Counted from the first letter of the stretch, positions 45,038 through 52,762 are shown. The stretch: 64,000 nucleotides of DNA from C-114 sp963745405 (GCA_963745405.1 CAVUWY010000002.1:992001-1056000); one strand, 5' to 3'. Made by a program: numbers and translations. The notes: generated by a model not told the origin, from the letters alone.

Positions 45038-45069
45038 ACGGCCGGGACCTCGTTCAGGGTCCCGGCCGT
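45038..45069. terminator. bidirectional terminator hairpin
   Basis: A perfect 12-bp stem (45038-45049 with 45058-45069) and 8-base loop between convergent genes ending at 45026 and 45113. No T-run on the plus side, so termination may be Rho-assisted or the stem may only protect 3' ends. Confidence 0.6.
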
Positions 45070-45112
45070 CGTGAGTCCGAGGGTCGTCGGCGATGTCACC
45101 ACCGCCGGGGGA

Positions 45113-45907
45113 CTACTCCTTGCGCTTGCTTACGGGGACCGTCTTGCGGCGGGGCGTGATCAGGAGGACCGAGAGGCTCGCGCCGATCATTCCGGCGATC
45201 ACGATCAGGAAGCCCGAGTCATTCGAACTGTTGCCCGGAGTGGACGTGGAAGTCGACGGCGGGGTCACGCCCGGCTTCCCGGTGGCGCCCAGGACGCCAC
45301 CCGCCGGGGTCGGCGTCGGCGTCGGGCATGTGCCCTCGACGCAATGCTGGTCGACGCCCGGCGTCGGTGTTGGTGTTGGCGTGGGGGTCGGGGTGGGGGT
45401 GGGCGTCGGGGTGGGGGTCGGCGCGGCGCAGTCGGTGTCCCGCGTGACCGGATCGCTCAACCACGGACCGGTCGACGACTGGTCGCCGTCGCCCCAGCCG
45501 GTGCCGGGCTTCAGATCGGCCTTGATCGTGACCGTCGTAGCGGTACTTCCGGCGTCGAAGGTGCCGCCGATGCCCGCCACGGGGTCACTCAAGTCGAAGT
45601 CGCCGATCTTGTGGTAGGTGCCGCCGTCGAGGGAATACCAGACCTCGACGTCCGAGGCGACGGCCTGGTTGTTCGAGTTGTCTTTCGTCCACGAGTCGAC
45701 GTGCCAGGTGACCGTTCCGTCACAGGCGAAGGTCGCCGACGGAAGCGTGTGGTGTCCGAGCACGGTCCCGGCCACCATCATCGCCAGGAGCATCGCCGCC
45801 GGAAGGGCGACGACCAGGCCTCGGCGAGACGTGCGGCGGGCCGACGCGGCGGATCCGATACGCGTGAGCCGCGAGGAACGCGGCAAGCCCCTTCTGAGAT
45901 CGTGCAT
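45113..45907 (-). CDS. secreted surface protein with PT-repeat and C-terminal anchor
   Basis: A 264-residue protein with a long basic signal region (hydrophobic VVALPAAMLLAMMVAGTVLG around 30-50). An exported domain follows, with TVTWHVDSWTKDNSNNQ, SDVEVWYSLDGGTYHKIGDF and ATTVTIKADLKPGTGWGDG, which looks like a beta-sandwich. Then comes a run of ten Pro-Thr pairs, a Cys pair segment (DQHCVEGTC), a Ser/Thr stalk, and a C-terminal membrane helix (FLIVIAGMIGASLSVLLIT) followed by basic residues. The layout fits a wall-spanning surface protein. No enzymatic motif. Confidence 0.8.
   Translation of the reverse strand: MHDLRRGLPRSSRLTRIGSAASARRTSRRGLVVALPAAMLLAMMVAGTVLGHHTLPSATFACDGTVTWHVDSWTKDNSNNQAVASDVEVWYSLDGGTYHKIGDFDLSDPVAGIGGTFDAGSTATTVTIKADLKPGTGWGDGDQSSTGPWLSDPVTRDTDCAAPTPTPTPTPTPTPTPTPTPTPGVDQHCVEGTCPTPTPTPAGGVLGATGKPGVTPPSTSTSTPGNSSNDSGFLIVIAGMIGASLSVLLITPRRKTVPVSKRKE
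45361..45420. repeat. (Pro-Thr) coding microsatellite
   Basis: Ten imperfect GGGGTC-type hexamers in a row encode ten Pro-Thr pairs on the minus strand. Codon variants differ between copies, so the array is maintained but not recently expanded. Confidence 0.7.
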
Positions 45908-46231
45908 CGATGCTGGTCCCCAAGTACGAAAATAGAGATAAGTGCGCACCTGCCGCCGGTAAACGTCTCCGTTAACGCGGCGACAGCAGGCGCTATCTTC
46001 GCCGAAGGTCCTGCAACCGTCCAGTACGGAAGTAGGCCTAAATCTGCACCAGACCACACCCTTCCGCCGAGCGGGTCGCCGATGCGTTGCCCCTCGGCAC
46101 CGACGGGGGCGCCGAGAGTACTGGTCCGGGGCGCCCGGACGATGCCTCGGGCGCCCGGCGCAGCGGTCCGCGCCGACGTCCGCCGAGTCGATACGATTGA
46201 GTGCCCCAAGCCCTGACCAACCCGAGGAACC
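45908..46231. promoter_or_regulatory. divergent intergenic region with two direct repeats 100 bp apart
   Basis: This 324-base gap separates the PT-repeat gene from argS. AGTACGaAAaTAG...TAA starts at 45923 and AGTACGgAAgTAG...TAA at 46023, exactly 100 bases apart with 14 of 20 positions equal. Between them, GTAAACG-TCTC-CGTTAAC (45959-45976) forms a nearly perfect short hairpin. The stretch is more AT-rich than its surroundings. argS has GAGGAA before its start and TACGAT at about 46191-46196 as a possible -10. I could not match the region to a known riboswitch. Confidence 0.4.
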
Positions 46232-47932
46232 ATGGTCAACGACGGCCCACCGGCCGCCCGCTCGATCCGCGCCCGCGCCAGGCAGGCCGTCGAGGCCGCC
46301 TGGGCGAGGGCCGTCGCCACGGGCGCGCTGCCTGACCTGGACCCCGCGAGCGCGCCGCCGGTCGAGATCGAGCGCCCCGCCGACCCACTTCACGGCGACC
46401 TCGCCACGAGCCTGGCCCTCAAGCTCGCCCGCCCGTACCGGATGAGCCCGCTCGCCATCGCCGGCGCGATCGCCGCCGAGCTCACGACCGCCGCGGAGGC
46501 CGACCCGGAAGGGAGCCCCATCGCATCGGCGGCGGTGGCTCCACCCGGGTTCATCAACATGCGCATCGCGGATCGCGCCCTCGAGCGAGCGATCTCCGCC
46601 ATCCGGGACGACCCCGACGAGTGGGGCCGGGTGAGCACCGAGCGGCCCGAGCGGATCAACGTCGAGTTCGTGTCGGCCAACCCGACCGGGCCGCTCCACG
46701 TCGGCAATGCCCGGGGGGCCTTCGTCGGCGACCTCCTCTGCCGGGTCCTCGAGGCGGGCGGCCACACCGTGACTCGCGAGTACTACTTCAACGACTTCGG
46801 CGAGCAGATCCGGCAGTTGGGGGCGAGCGTCGCTGCCGCCCGTGCAGGCGAGGACCCGCCCGAGGACGGCTACCGCGGCGCCTACGTGGGCGACCTCGCC
46901 CGCGACCTCCCGGCCGATACCTGGGAGGCGTCCACCGCCCCCGGCGCCGACCGGACCTGGGCCGTCGGGCTGTGGGCATCGGAGACCGTCCGGGCGGGCA
47001 TCGAGGCGTCGCTGGCAACGCTCGGAGTCCGGTTCGACGTCTGGAAGAGCGAGGGGTCGCTCCACACCGAGGGCTGGGTCGAGCGGGCGATCGAGCGCCT
47101 CCGCGATGGCGGGCATGTCTACGAGGCCGAGGGTGCGCTGTGGTTCCGCTCGACCGCCTTCGGGGACGACAAGGACCGGGTGATCATCCGCTCCGACGGC
47201 CGGCCGACGTATTTCGGCTCGGATATCGGCTACGTGACCGAGAAGTTCAGCCGCGGGTTCGACCGCCTCATCTACATCTGGGGCGTGGACCATCACGGCA
47301 CGGTCGCCCGGGTGCGCAATGCGGCGGAGGCGATGGGCTACGACCGGGCCGCCGTCCAGATGCTCCTCGTCGCCTGGGTACGCTTCGTCCTCGACGGCGT
47401 CGAGGTCTCGATGTCGAAGCGAGCCGGTGAGTTCATCACCCTCGATCAGCTGCTCTCCGAGATCGGTGCGGATGCCGCGCGCTGGTACTTCGGCTCGCGG
47501 GCGCCGACGACCGAGATCGACCTCGACATCGAGCTCGCCAAGAAGCAGTCATCGGAGAACCCCGTCTACTACGTCCAGTACGCCCACGCTCGGATCGCCT
47601 CGATCCTCCGCAAGGCTGCCGACGCGGGGCTCGCGCCGGCGACCGACCTCGGCGGCGCGGTGTCCGGCGCCCCGGAGGCCGCCCTCGCCCGGGTCGTCGT
47701 CCGCCTGCCGGACGTCGTCGAGGACGCGGCCGGCGCCGAGGAGACCCAGGGGATCACCGCCTTCGCGACCGATCTCGCGACCTCGTTCCACGCCTTCTAC
47801 CGCGACGCCCGTGTCGTCGACCCCGATGCGCCGGAACGGTCGGCGGCGCGCCTCGCCCTCGTCGATGCGGCGAGGATCACCCTGGCGAACACGCTCCGCC
47901 TGCTGGGGATCTCGGCGCCGGATTCGATGTAG
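46232..47932 (+). CDS. argS: arginyl-tRNA synthetase
   Basis: Charges tRNA-Arg. A 566-residue class I synthetase: N-terminal Add1 domain (1-110, with PADPLHGDLATSLALKLARP), the HIGH-equivalent motif in VEFVSANPTGPLHVGNARGA, EYYFNDFGEQIRQLG, YIWGVDHHGTVARVRN and MSKRAGEFITLDQLLSEIG where the KMSKS loop lies. The alpha-helical DALR anticodon domain has ENPVYYVQYAHARIASILRK. It ends LGISAPDSM; the terminal Met is typical of ArgS. Start ATG with GAGGAA upstream. Confidence 0.96.
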   Translation: MVNDGPPAARSIRARARQAVEAAWARAVATGALPDLDPASAPPVEIERPADPLHGDLATSLALKLARPYRMSPLAIAGAIAAELTTAAEADPEGSPIASAAVAPPGFINMRIADRALERAISAIRDDPDEWGRVSTERPERINVEFVSANPTGPLHVGNARGAFVGDLLCRVLEAGGHTVTREYYFNDFGEQIRQLGASVAAARAGEDPPEDGYRGAYVGDLARDLPADTWEASTAPGADRTWAVGLWASETVRAGIEASLATLGVRFDVWKSEGSLHTEGWVERAIERLRDGGHVYEAEGALWFRSTAFGDDKDRVIIRSDGRPTYFGSDIGYVTEKFSRGFDRLIYIWGVDHHGTVARVRNAAEAMGYDRAAVQMLLVAWVRFVLDGVEVSMSKRAGEFITLDQLLSEIGADAARWYFGSRAPTTEIDLDIELAKKQSSENPVYYVQYAHARIASILRKAADAGLAPATDLGGAVSGAPEAALARVVVRLPDVVEDAAGAEETQGITAFATDLATSFHAFYRDARVVDPDAPERSAARLALVDAARITLANTLRLLGISAPDSM

Positions 47933-47962
47933 GACCAGCCCCGGAGCGGGCGGGCGCCGACT

Positions 47963-49258
47963 TCAGCCGGCGAAGCCGAGGACGTTCGCCAGGTGGGCCC
48001 GGATCGCGTCGTCCGAGCCGACGATCACTGGGACCTCGGTGTCGGACGGGCGGAAGACGTCGCTGTGCGGCAGCTTGGCGGCCGCAGTCGTCGCGGCGGA
48101 CTGGAACCCGTCCGCATCGGCCTTGGTGTCCCACTGGGTGACGATCGCCACGCCCCAGGCGCCGTTCGGTCCCTCGACGAGGGCGACCCGGTCGCCACCC
48201 CAGCCGGCGGCGGCGTCGGAGGCGGCGCTCGCCGGGACGCCGCCGGCGATCTCGAGCCACTCCCGGAGGAGGAACTCGCCGAACGTGTCCTGCAGGCTGA
48301 CCTTCCAGCCCGAGCCGAGCCTCGAGGCGAGGTCGGCCGGGAAGGAGACGGCGATCGGCTCCTCGTGGTCGAGATACTTCTGGGAGTGGAGGATCTGCTC
48401 CGTCGAGTCGGGCGGCTTGGCGTAGACGGCGTCGACCGCCGGCCAGCCACCGCTCGTCTGGATCCCCTCGACGAAGGCGAGGCCGCTCGTGTACGGGAAC
48501 AGGAGGTCGTCCTTGAGGAACGGGGGCATGGACGCGAGGACGGCCGCCTGGGCGGGGTTCGTCGAGCCCTGCAGCAGCTGCAGGGTCTGGAGCGGGGTGA
48601 GCCCCTGCTGGGCCCAGTCGGACATGAGGAGCGTCGCATCGCCTTCGGGGAGGGAGAGGCGGGCGAGCGAGCGGTCGCCCTGGTCGGCCACGGCCGTGCC
48701 GAGCTTGGTCAGGTCGAAGTGCTGGTCCTGCAGGGCGTGATCGTACTCGTGGGCGAACGAGACCTGCTCGATCGGACCGAGGCCGCCCGTCTCCGAGACG
48801 ACGTACATCTGTTTCGTGTCCGGCCGATAGAACCCGGCGACCTGGCTGGTGAGCATCGACAGGAGGAGGTCCTTGAGCGAAGCGTCGGCCGGGAGCAGGC
48901 CGAGGGCCTGGTAGAGCTTCTGCTCGCCGGCGATGAGGGCGGGCGGGTTGTCCTTGTCGAATCGGGACCGGAGTTCGGTCGCGAGGTCCGCCGTGCTGAG
49001 GACCTTCGGATCGACCGGAGCGAGGGCGGTGAGGCCACGGATCTGTTGGACCTGCTGCTCGATGCGGGCGTAGACCTCGGCGGCCGGCTCCGGCGTCGCG
49101 GACGGGCCGGGCGAATAGGGCTGGAGGGTCGGCGTCGGCGAGGCGGCATTGCCCAGCGCGCCACAGCCGGACGCGACGACGGCGAGCACGCTCGCGGCGA
49201 CGGCGATGGCACGGAGTGGCGCGGCCCGACGGGTTCGTGGGTCGCGGTGGATCGGCAC
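47963..49258 (-). CDS. lipoprotein with HExxH metalloprotease-like motif
   Basis: A 431-residue exported protein. The signal region (about 10-32) ends in VVASGC, a lipobox-like site with Cys as lipid anchor, followed by a Pro/Thr linker. The mature part contains VAGFYRPDTKQMYVVSET and FAHEYDHALQDQHFDL, where HEYDH fits the zinc-binding HExxH pattern, plus GDATLLMSDWAQQGL further on. It resembles a membrane-anchored gluzincin-like protein, but the third metal ligand is not certain. GTG 49258 has GACCAT 6 bases upstream; a TTG at 49285 is the alternative start. It converges on argS. Confidence 0.7.
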   Translation of the reverse strand: MPIHRDPRTRRAAPLRAIAVAASVLAVVASGCGALGNAASPTPTLQPYSPGPSATPEPAAEVYARIEQQVQQIRGLTALAPVDPKVLSTADLATELRSRFDKDNPPALIAGEQKLYQALGLLPADASLKDLLLSMLTSQVAGFYRPDTKQMYVVSETGGLGPIEQVSFAHEYDHALQDQHFDLTKLGTAVADQGDRSLARLSLPEGDATLLMSDWAQQGLTPLQTLQLLQGSTNPAQAAVLASMPPFLKDDLLFPYTSGLAFVEGIQTSGGWPAVDAVYAKPPDSTEQILHSQKYLDHEEPIAVSFPADLASRLGSGWKVSLQDTFGEFLLREWLEIAGGVPASAASDAAAGWGGDRVALVEGPNGAWGVAIVTQWDTKADADGFQSAATTAAAKLPHSDVFRPSDTEVPVIVGSDDAIRAHLANVLGFAG

Positions 49259-49264
49259 GGCGGG

Positions 49265-49270
49265 ATGGTC
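49265..49270 (-). promoter_or_regulatory. -10 box on the lipoprotein start (leaderless)
   Basis: GACCAT on the minus strand, then CCCGCC and GTG 49258. It is nearly identical to the arrangement at 32471-32485. Confidence 0.4.
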
Positions 49271-49368
49271 GCATACGGGGCTCAAGGGCGCGTAAAGGAT
49301 CGCGGCCGGGCGTCGGGTCGCCGCACGCGGGGCGTGCCTTCATGTCCGTTTCTTAATCGGTTCGGCGC

Positions 49369-49396
49369 TTGTGGCTGAACACGGGCTGCCTAGTGT
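49369..49396 (+). promoter_or_regulatory. possible promoter of the small RNA candidate
   Basis: TTGTGG (49369-49374), a 16-base spacer and TAGTGT (49391-49396). Transcription would begin around 49403, at the foot of the first hairpin. Confidence 0.35.
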
Positions 49397-49402
49397 TCGC
49401 GC

Positions 49403-49479
49403 TGGAACCTCCTCACGTTCCAACCTCCCTCCCTCCGACGGGGAGCGCCGATTGGGCAGGCGCTCCCCGTCCTCCTTTT
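49403..49479 (+). ncRNA. candidate small RNA with CU-rich anti-Shine-Dalgarno segments
   Basis: A 77-base stretch in an otherwise empty 320-base gap. Hairpin 1 (49403-49422) has a 6-bp stem TGGAAC/GTTCCA presenting CTCCTCAC in its loop. A single-stranded run of ACCTCCCTCCCTCC (49423-49436) follows. A perfect 12-bp terminator stem with CCTCCTTTT after it closes the unit. UCCUCC segments in loops and linkers are how many small RNAs pair with GGAGG ribosome sites. No ORF explains this. It could instead be a leader of the MBL gene at 49580, but the terminator would then block that gene. Confidence 0.5.
49438..49479 (+). terminator. Rho-independent terminator
   Basis: Arms 49438-49449 and 49459-49470 pair perfectly over 12 bp (ACGGGGAGCGCC and its complement) around a 9-base loop, followed by CCTCCTTTT. 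No plus-strand protein gene ends nearby, so it must end a short transcript starting close upstream. Confidence 0.7.
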
Positions 49480-49565
49480 CCGGCGGATCTCGCATCGGTT
49501 TTGCGTCGACGCCGCCGGGCAAGCCTCCTCGGCGGAGGAGGGAGCCTCCGATGAGCCGGCTGTGT

Positions 49566-49571
49566 CAGAAT
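49566..49571 (+). promoter_or_regulatory. -10 box on the MBL gene start (near-leaderless)
   Basis: CAGAAT, 8 bases before ATG 49580, with no ribosome site between. Confidence 0.4.
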
Positions 49572-49579
49572 CGCCGGCG

Positions 49580-50254
49580 ATGGAACTCACCTGGTATGGG
49601 CGGACGTGCGTCCGCATGCGCGGCAAGGACGCCGTCGTCGTCGCCGACCCCTATCCCTCGATCGTCGGGCCGACGGGACGCGGTATCACCGGCGAGATCG
49701 TCACCTACAGCCACCCCGACGATGCCCCGCCAGGCAAGCCCAAGGGACGGGTCTCCCGTGACGGCACGACCGTCCTGCCGACGAGCCTCGAAGCCGCCTT
49801 CGTCCTCGACGGACCCGGCGAGTACGAGGTCCGTGATGTCCTCATCACCGGCGTCCGCACCTATCGGGACGACGCCAAGGGCGCCCAACGCGGCCGCCAG
49901 ACCGCCTTCGCGGTCGAGATCGACGGCGTCCACACCGTCCACCTCGGCGACATCGGCCATCTGCTGACCGAGGAGGAGCTCGGCGACCTCGGATCGATCG
50001 ACGTCGCCTGCGTGCCGGTCGGCGGGGTGCTGTCGGCACCCCGCGCCGGCGAGCTCATCGCCCAGCTCGACCCACGGATAGTGGTCCCCATGCCCCTGTG
50101 CGACGACGAGGCCGATTGCGCCGACGCCCTGGCCCGCTTCTTCCACGAGCTCGGCGGAGCGGCCCCGTCGGCCGTGGCCCGCCTGTCGGTCCTGCCGTCC
50201 AGCCTGCCGACCGAGACGACGACCGTCCTGCTCGAGGCCCGCGGGCGGCCCTGA
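49580..50254 (+). CDS. MBL-fold hydrolase-like protein with degraded metal site
   Basis: A 224-residue protein of the Lactamase_B_3 subgroup. It keeps MELTWYGRTCVRMRGKDAVV, VVADPYPSIVG, FVLDGPGEYEVRDVLITGVR, HTVHLGDIGHLLTEEELGDL and VACVPVGGVLSAPRA. Where relatives have SHDHPDH it has SHPDDAPP, and where they have MHY it has MPL, so most metal-binding His residues are lost while the LGDxGH element remains. Catalysis by the usual two-metal route is doubtful. It is preceded by the small RNA candidate and followed convergently by hutI. Confidence 0.75.
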   Translation: MELTWYGRTCVRMRGKDAVVVADPYPSIVGPTGRGITGEIVTYSHPDDAPPGKPKGRVSRDGTTVLPTSLEAAFVLDGPGEYEVRDVLITGVRTYRDDAKGAQRGRQTAFAVEIDGVHTVHLGDIGHLLTEEELGDLGSIDVACVPVGGVLSAPRAGELIAQLDPRIVVPMPLCDDEADCADALARFFHELGGAAPSAVARLSVLPSSLPTETTTVLLEARGRP

Positions 50255-50272
50255 TCGCGAGCCCCCGTCGGC

Positions 50273-51652
50273 CTACGTCCGGTCGAGGACGACCCGACCC
50301 CGCTTGACGACCGTCCGGACGAGCTCGGCGCCCGGCCAGTAGGGGATCTGCTCCGCGGTCGGCACGCGCCAGACCACGAGATCCGCCTGCTTGCCGGGCT
50401 CGATCGAACCGATCTCGTCTCCGAGCCCGATGGCATGCGCGGCGTTGATCGTGGCGGCCACCAGCGCCTCGGTCGGGCTCATGCCCAGGGAGAGGCAGGC
50501 GACGGTCATCGCCAGCGGCAGGCTCGGCACCGGAGACGTGCCGGGATTGAAGTCGGTGCCCAGAGCGACCGGGATCCCGGCCTCGATGAAGCGCCGAGCC
50601 GGCGCCACGTGATCGGCCATGAGGAACCAGGTGGTCGCCGGCAGCACGGTCGCGACGACCGGGTGGTCCGTCGAGGCCGCGGCGGCCAACGCGGCGACGC
50701 CGGCATCGGACGGCACGGCGAGATGGTCGGCCGAGGCCGCCTCGACTTCGACCGCGAGCTCGGCGCCGCCGGACGGGGCCAGCTCGTCGGCATGGAGCCG
50801 CGGCGTCATCCCGTATGCCGCCGCCGCGGTGAGGATCCGCCGGCTCTGGTCGGGCGTGAAGACGCCCTCCTCGCAGAACACGTCGGCGAACCGCGCCCGG
50901 CCCTGGGCCGCCACACCCGGCAGCTGCTCGTCGAGGATCGATCGGACGTAGGCCTCGGTCCCGTTCGGCCGTGACCGGAACTCGGCCGGGACGGCGTGAG
51001 CGCCTAGGTACGTCGGGACGACCTCGATCGGCCCCTCGGCACCCAGGCGGAAGGCGATCTCGAGGAGCCGCAGCTCCGTGGCCAGGTCGAGCCCGTAGCC
51101 GGACTTGGCCTCGATGGTGGTCGTCCCGTGGCCGAGCATCTCGTCGAGCCAGCGCCGCCCGTGGGCGGCCAGTTCCTCGTCGCTCGTAGCCCGGGTGGCG
51201 GCGACCGTCGAGAGGATGCCGCCGCCGGCGGCGAGGATCTCGAGATAGCCTGCGCCGCGCTGGCGGAGGGTGAGCTCGCGCTCCCGGGTGCCGCCGAACA
51301 GGAGGTGGGTGTGCGGATCGACGAGCCCGGGAGTGACCGTGCCTCCCGCTGCATCGACCGTCCGAAACCGATCGGGGGAGAGGCCGGCCCCCCGGATCGC
51401 GGCCTCGACCGCTGGTCTGTCGCCGACAGCCAGGATCCGATCGCCCCAACAGGCGACGACCGGCCCGGCCGCCGAGGCCGTACCGCCGGACGCGGCGGCG
51501 CCACCGGGATCCGTCGTCAGAAGTGCCGCGTCGGCCTGTTCCGCGCCCCGCCGCAGCCCGCCGGCCAGCGTCGCGATCTCCGCGGCACCGACCACGAGGA
51601 GGCCCTGACCGGGGCCATCGCCGCGCCCGCCTTCGATGATCCGGAGGGTCAT
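50273..51652 (-). CDS. hutI: imidazolonepropionase
   Basis: Third step of histidine breakdown: imidazolone-5-propionate to N-formimino-L-glutamate. A 459-residue amidohydrolase with metal-binding VTPGLVDPHTHLLFGGTRER, substrate contacts in GAGYLEILAAGGGILSTV, TTTIEAKSGYGLDLATELR, FCEEGVFTPDQSRRIL, RLHADELAPSGGAELAVE and ALGTDFNPGTSPVPSLPLA. The N-terminus carries about 45 extra residues relative to short HutI. Its ATG overlaps the last of a chain of micro-ORFs that links it to ftcD. Confidence 0.94.
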   Translation of the reverse strand: MTLRIIEGGRGDGPGQGLLVVGAAEIATLAGGLRRGAEQADAALLTTDPGGAAASGGTASAAGPVVACWGDRILAVGDRPAVEAAIRGAGLSPDRFRTVDAAGGTVTPGLVDPHTHLLFGGTRERELTLRQRGAGYLEILAAGGGILSTVAATRATSDEELAAHGRRWLDEMLGHGTTTIEAKSGYGLDLATELRLLEIAFRLGAEGPIEVVPTYLGAHAVPAEFRSRPNGTEAYVRSILDEQLPGVAAQGRARFADVFCEEGVFTPDQSRRILTAAAAYGMTPRLHADELAPSGGAELAVEVEAASADHLAVPSDAGVAALAAAASTDHPVVATVLPATTWFLMADHVAPARRFIEAGIPVALGTDFNPGTSPVPSLPLAMTVACLSLGMSPTEALVAATINAAHAIGLGDEIGSIEPGKQADLVVWRVPTAEQIPYWPGAELVRTVVKRGRVVLDRT

Positions 51653-51730
51653 CGAGCGCCCGCCGGCCCGAGGCTCATCGAGCGCCCGCCGGCCCGAGGC
51701 TCATCGAGCGCCCGCCGGCCCGCGGCTCAT
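51649..51730 (-). other. three overlapping 9-codon micro-ORFs linking ftcD to hutI
   Basis: Minus-strand micro-ORFs at 51730-51701 (MSRGPAGAR), 51704-51675 (MSLGPAGAR) and 51678-51649 (MSLGPAGAR). Each has 9 sense codons and a TGA that overlaps the next ATG as ATGA. The first ATG overlaps the ftcD stop and the last TGA overlaps the hutI start. A ribosome finishing ftcD could in principle step through by reinitiation. Seen directly in sequence; translation is inference. Confidence 0.5.
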
Positions 51731-51742
51731 CGAGCGGCCGCC
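51650..51742. repeat. 26-bp tandem repeat, three full copies plus a partial
   Basis: Copies start at 51650, 51676 and 51702, with a partial at 51728. Copies 1 and 2 are identical and copy 3 differs by one base. Each contains the ftcD/hutI stop-start motif (CTCAT on the plus strand). The repeat duplicates the gene junction itself and spans from the hutI start to inside the end of ftcD. Confidence 0.9.
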
Positions 51743-52695
51743 AGCCGGAGCTCGAGAGCCTGCAACGGCGAGAAATCGCGGAGCTTGAGGAAGTCGGCTG
51801 CGGCGCGGAGTCGGTCCTCGACTGGGGCATCATCGTCGGCCCCGGCGCGGTCCGCGACTGCGAGCAGGGCCGCCAGCGGAGCGAGGCCGATCAGTTCCGA
51901 CTCGGCGAGCTCGACGCCATCGGCGGCGGCTTCGTCCCGAACCGTCTCCCAGACGAGCCAGAGCGGCGTCTCGGCGAAGTCGAGGAGGTTCATCGAGACC
52001 TGGGCCCGGGTCGGGTGACCCCGTTCCGGCTCACTGACCTCGAAGCCGTTCGCCTGGAGGCGGGGCAGCCCGCCGCCGGACTCCCGGATCCGTCGGGCGA
52101 TGCGGCGGGCCAGCTCGACGTCGGCGGAGTCGAGGTTGATGTTGTAGGCGATGAGGAACGGCCGAGCCCCGACCGCGACGGCCCCCGCCGAGGGGTGGAT
52201 CCTGGCCGGCCCGAAGTCGGGCTCGCGACCGGCGTGGTCGATCTCGGCCCGCAGGCCCTCGTACTGGCCGCGCCGGACATCGGCGAGCTTGACCCGGTCC
52301 GAGCGGGTCGCGGCCGCGGCGTAGAGATAGACCGGCAGGTCGAAGCGCTGGGCGATCCGGCGACCGAAGCGGCGGGCGTACTCGATGCACTCGTCGAGCG
52401 TCGTCTCGCCGAGCGGGACGAACGGCACGACGTCGACCGCCCCGATGCGCGGGTGTTCCCCGGAGTGCTCGTCCATGTCGATCTCACGGATCGCCCGGGC
52501 GACGAGCCGCTCCAGCGCCTCGCTGACCGGATCGGCCTCGCCGGCCAGCGTGAGGACGCTCCGGTTGTGGCTCGCGTCGCTCGTCCGGTCGAGGAGGTAG
52601 ACGCCTTCGACGGCGACGATGTCGTCGCACATCCGCTCGATCACGTCGAGGCGCCGGCCCTCACTGACGTTGGGGACTGACTCGATGAGTGCCAT
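51727..52695 (-). CDS. ftcD: glutamate formimidoyltransferase
   Basis: Moves the formimino group from N-formimino-L-glutamate to tetrahydrofolate, yielding glutamate and a one-carbon folate. The 322-residue protein has LIESVPNVSEGRRLDVIERM, LLDRTSDASHNRSVLTLAGE, EHPRIGAVDVVPFVPL, VYLYAAAATRSDRVKLADVR, HPSAGAVAVGARPFLIAYNI and AQVSMNLLDFAETPL, covering both halves of the transferase. There is no cyclodeaminase domain, so that step must be elsewhere. Start at MALIES. It precedes hutI in the same direction. Confidence 0.93.
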   Translation of the reverse strand: MALIESVPNVSEGRRLDVIERMCDDIVAVEGVYLLDRTSDASHNRSVLTLAGEADPVSEALERLVARAIREIDMDEHSGEHPRIGAVDVVPFVPLGETTLDECIEYARRFGRRIAQRFDLPVYLYAAAATRSDRVKLADVRRGQYEGLRAEIDHAGREPDFGPARIHPSAGAVAVGARPFLIAYNINLDSADVELARRIARRIRESGGGLPRLQANGFEVSEPERGHPTRAQVSMNLLDFAETPLWLVWETVRDEAAADGVELAESELIGLAPLAALLAVADRAGADDDAPVEDRLRAAADFLKLRDFSPLQALELRLAAAR

Positions 52696-52762
52696 GCCGC
52701 CGTATCGTGACACGGCGGCCGCGTCGATGGCCGTCGAGGGGCGATGGTCTCGCACCCTGCGC

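Noticed and set aside
45908..46231. Riboswitch in the leader of the PT-repeat gene
   Set aside because: I looked for c-di-GMP, c-di-AMP, glycine and cobalamin consensus boxes on the gene strand and found none.
46232..47296. Minus-strand frame antisense to argS, in line with the PT-repeat gene
   Set aside because: Composition is typical of the antisense of GC-rich genes and argS on the plus strand is unambiguous.
49340..49480. SRP RNA, 6S RNA or tmRNA at the small RNA candidate
   Set aside because: The conserved GGAAGGAAGCAGCC-type SRP loop and the tRNA-like ends of tmRNA are absent; the length is also too short.
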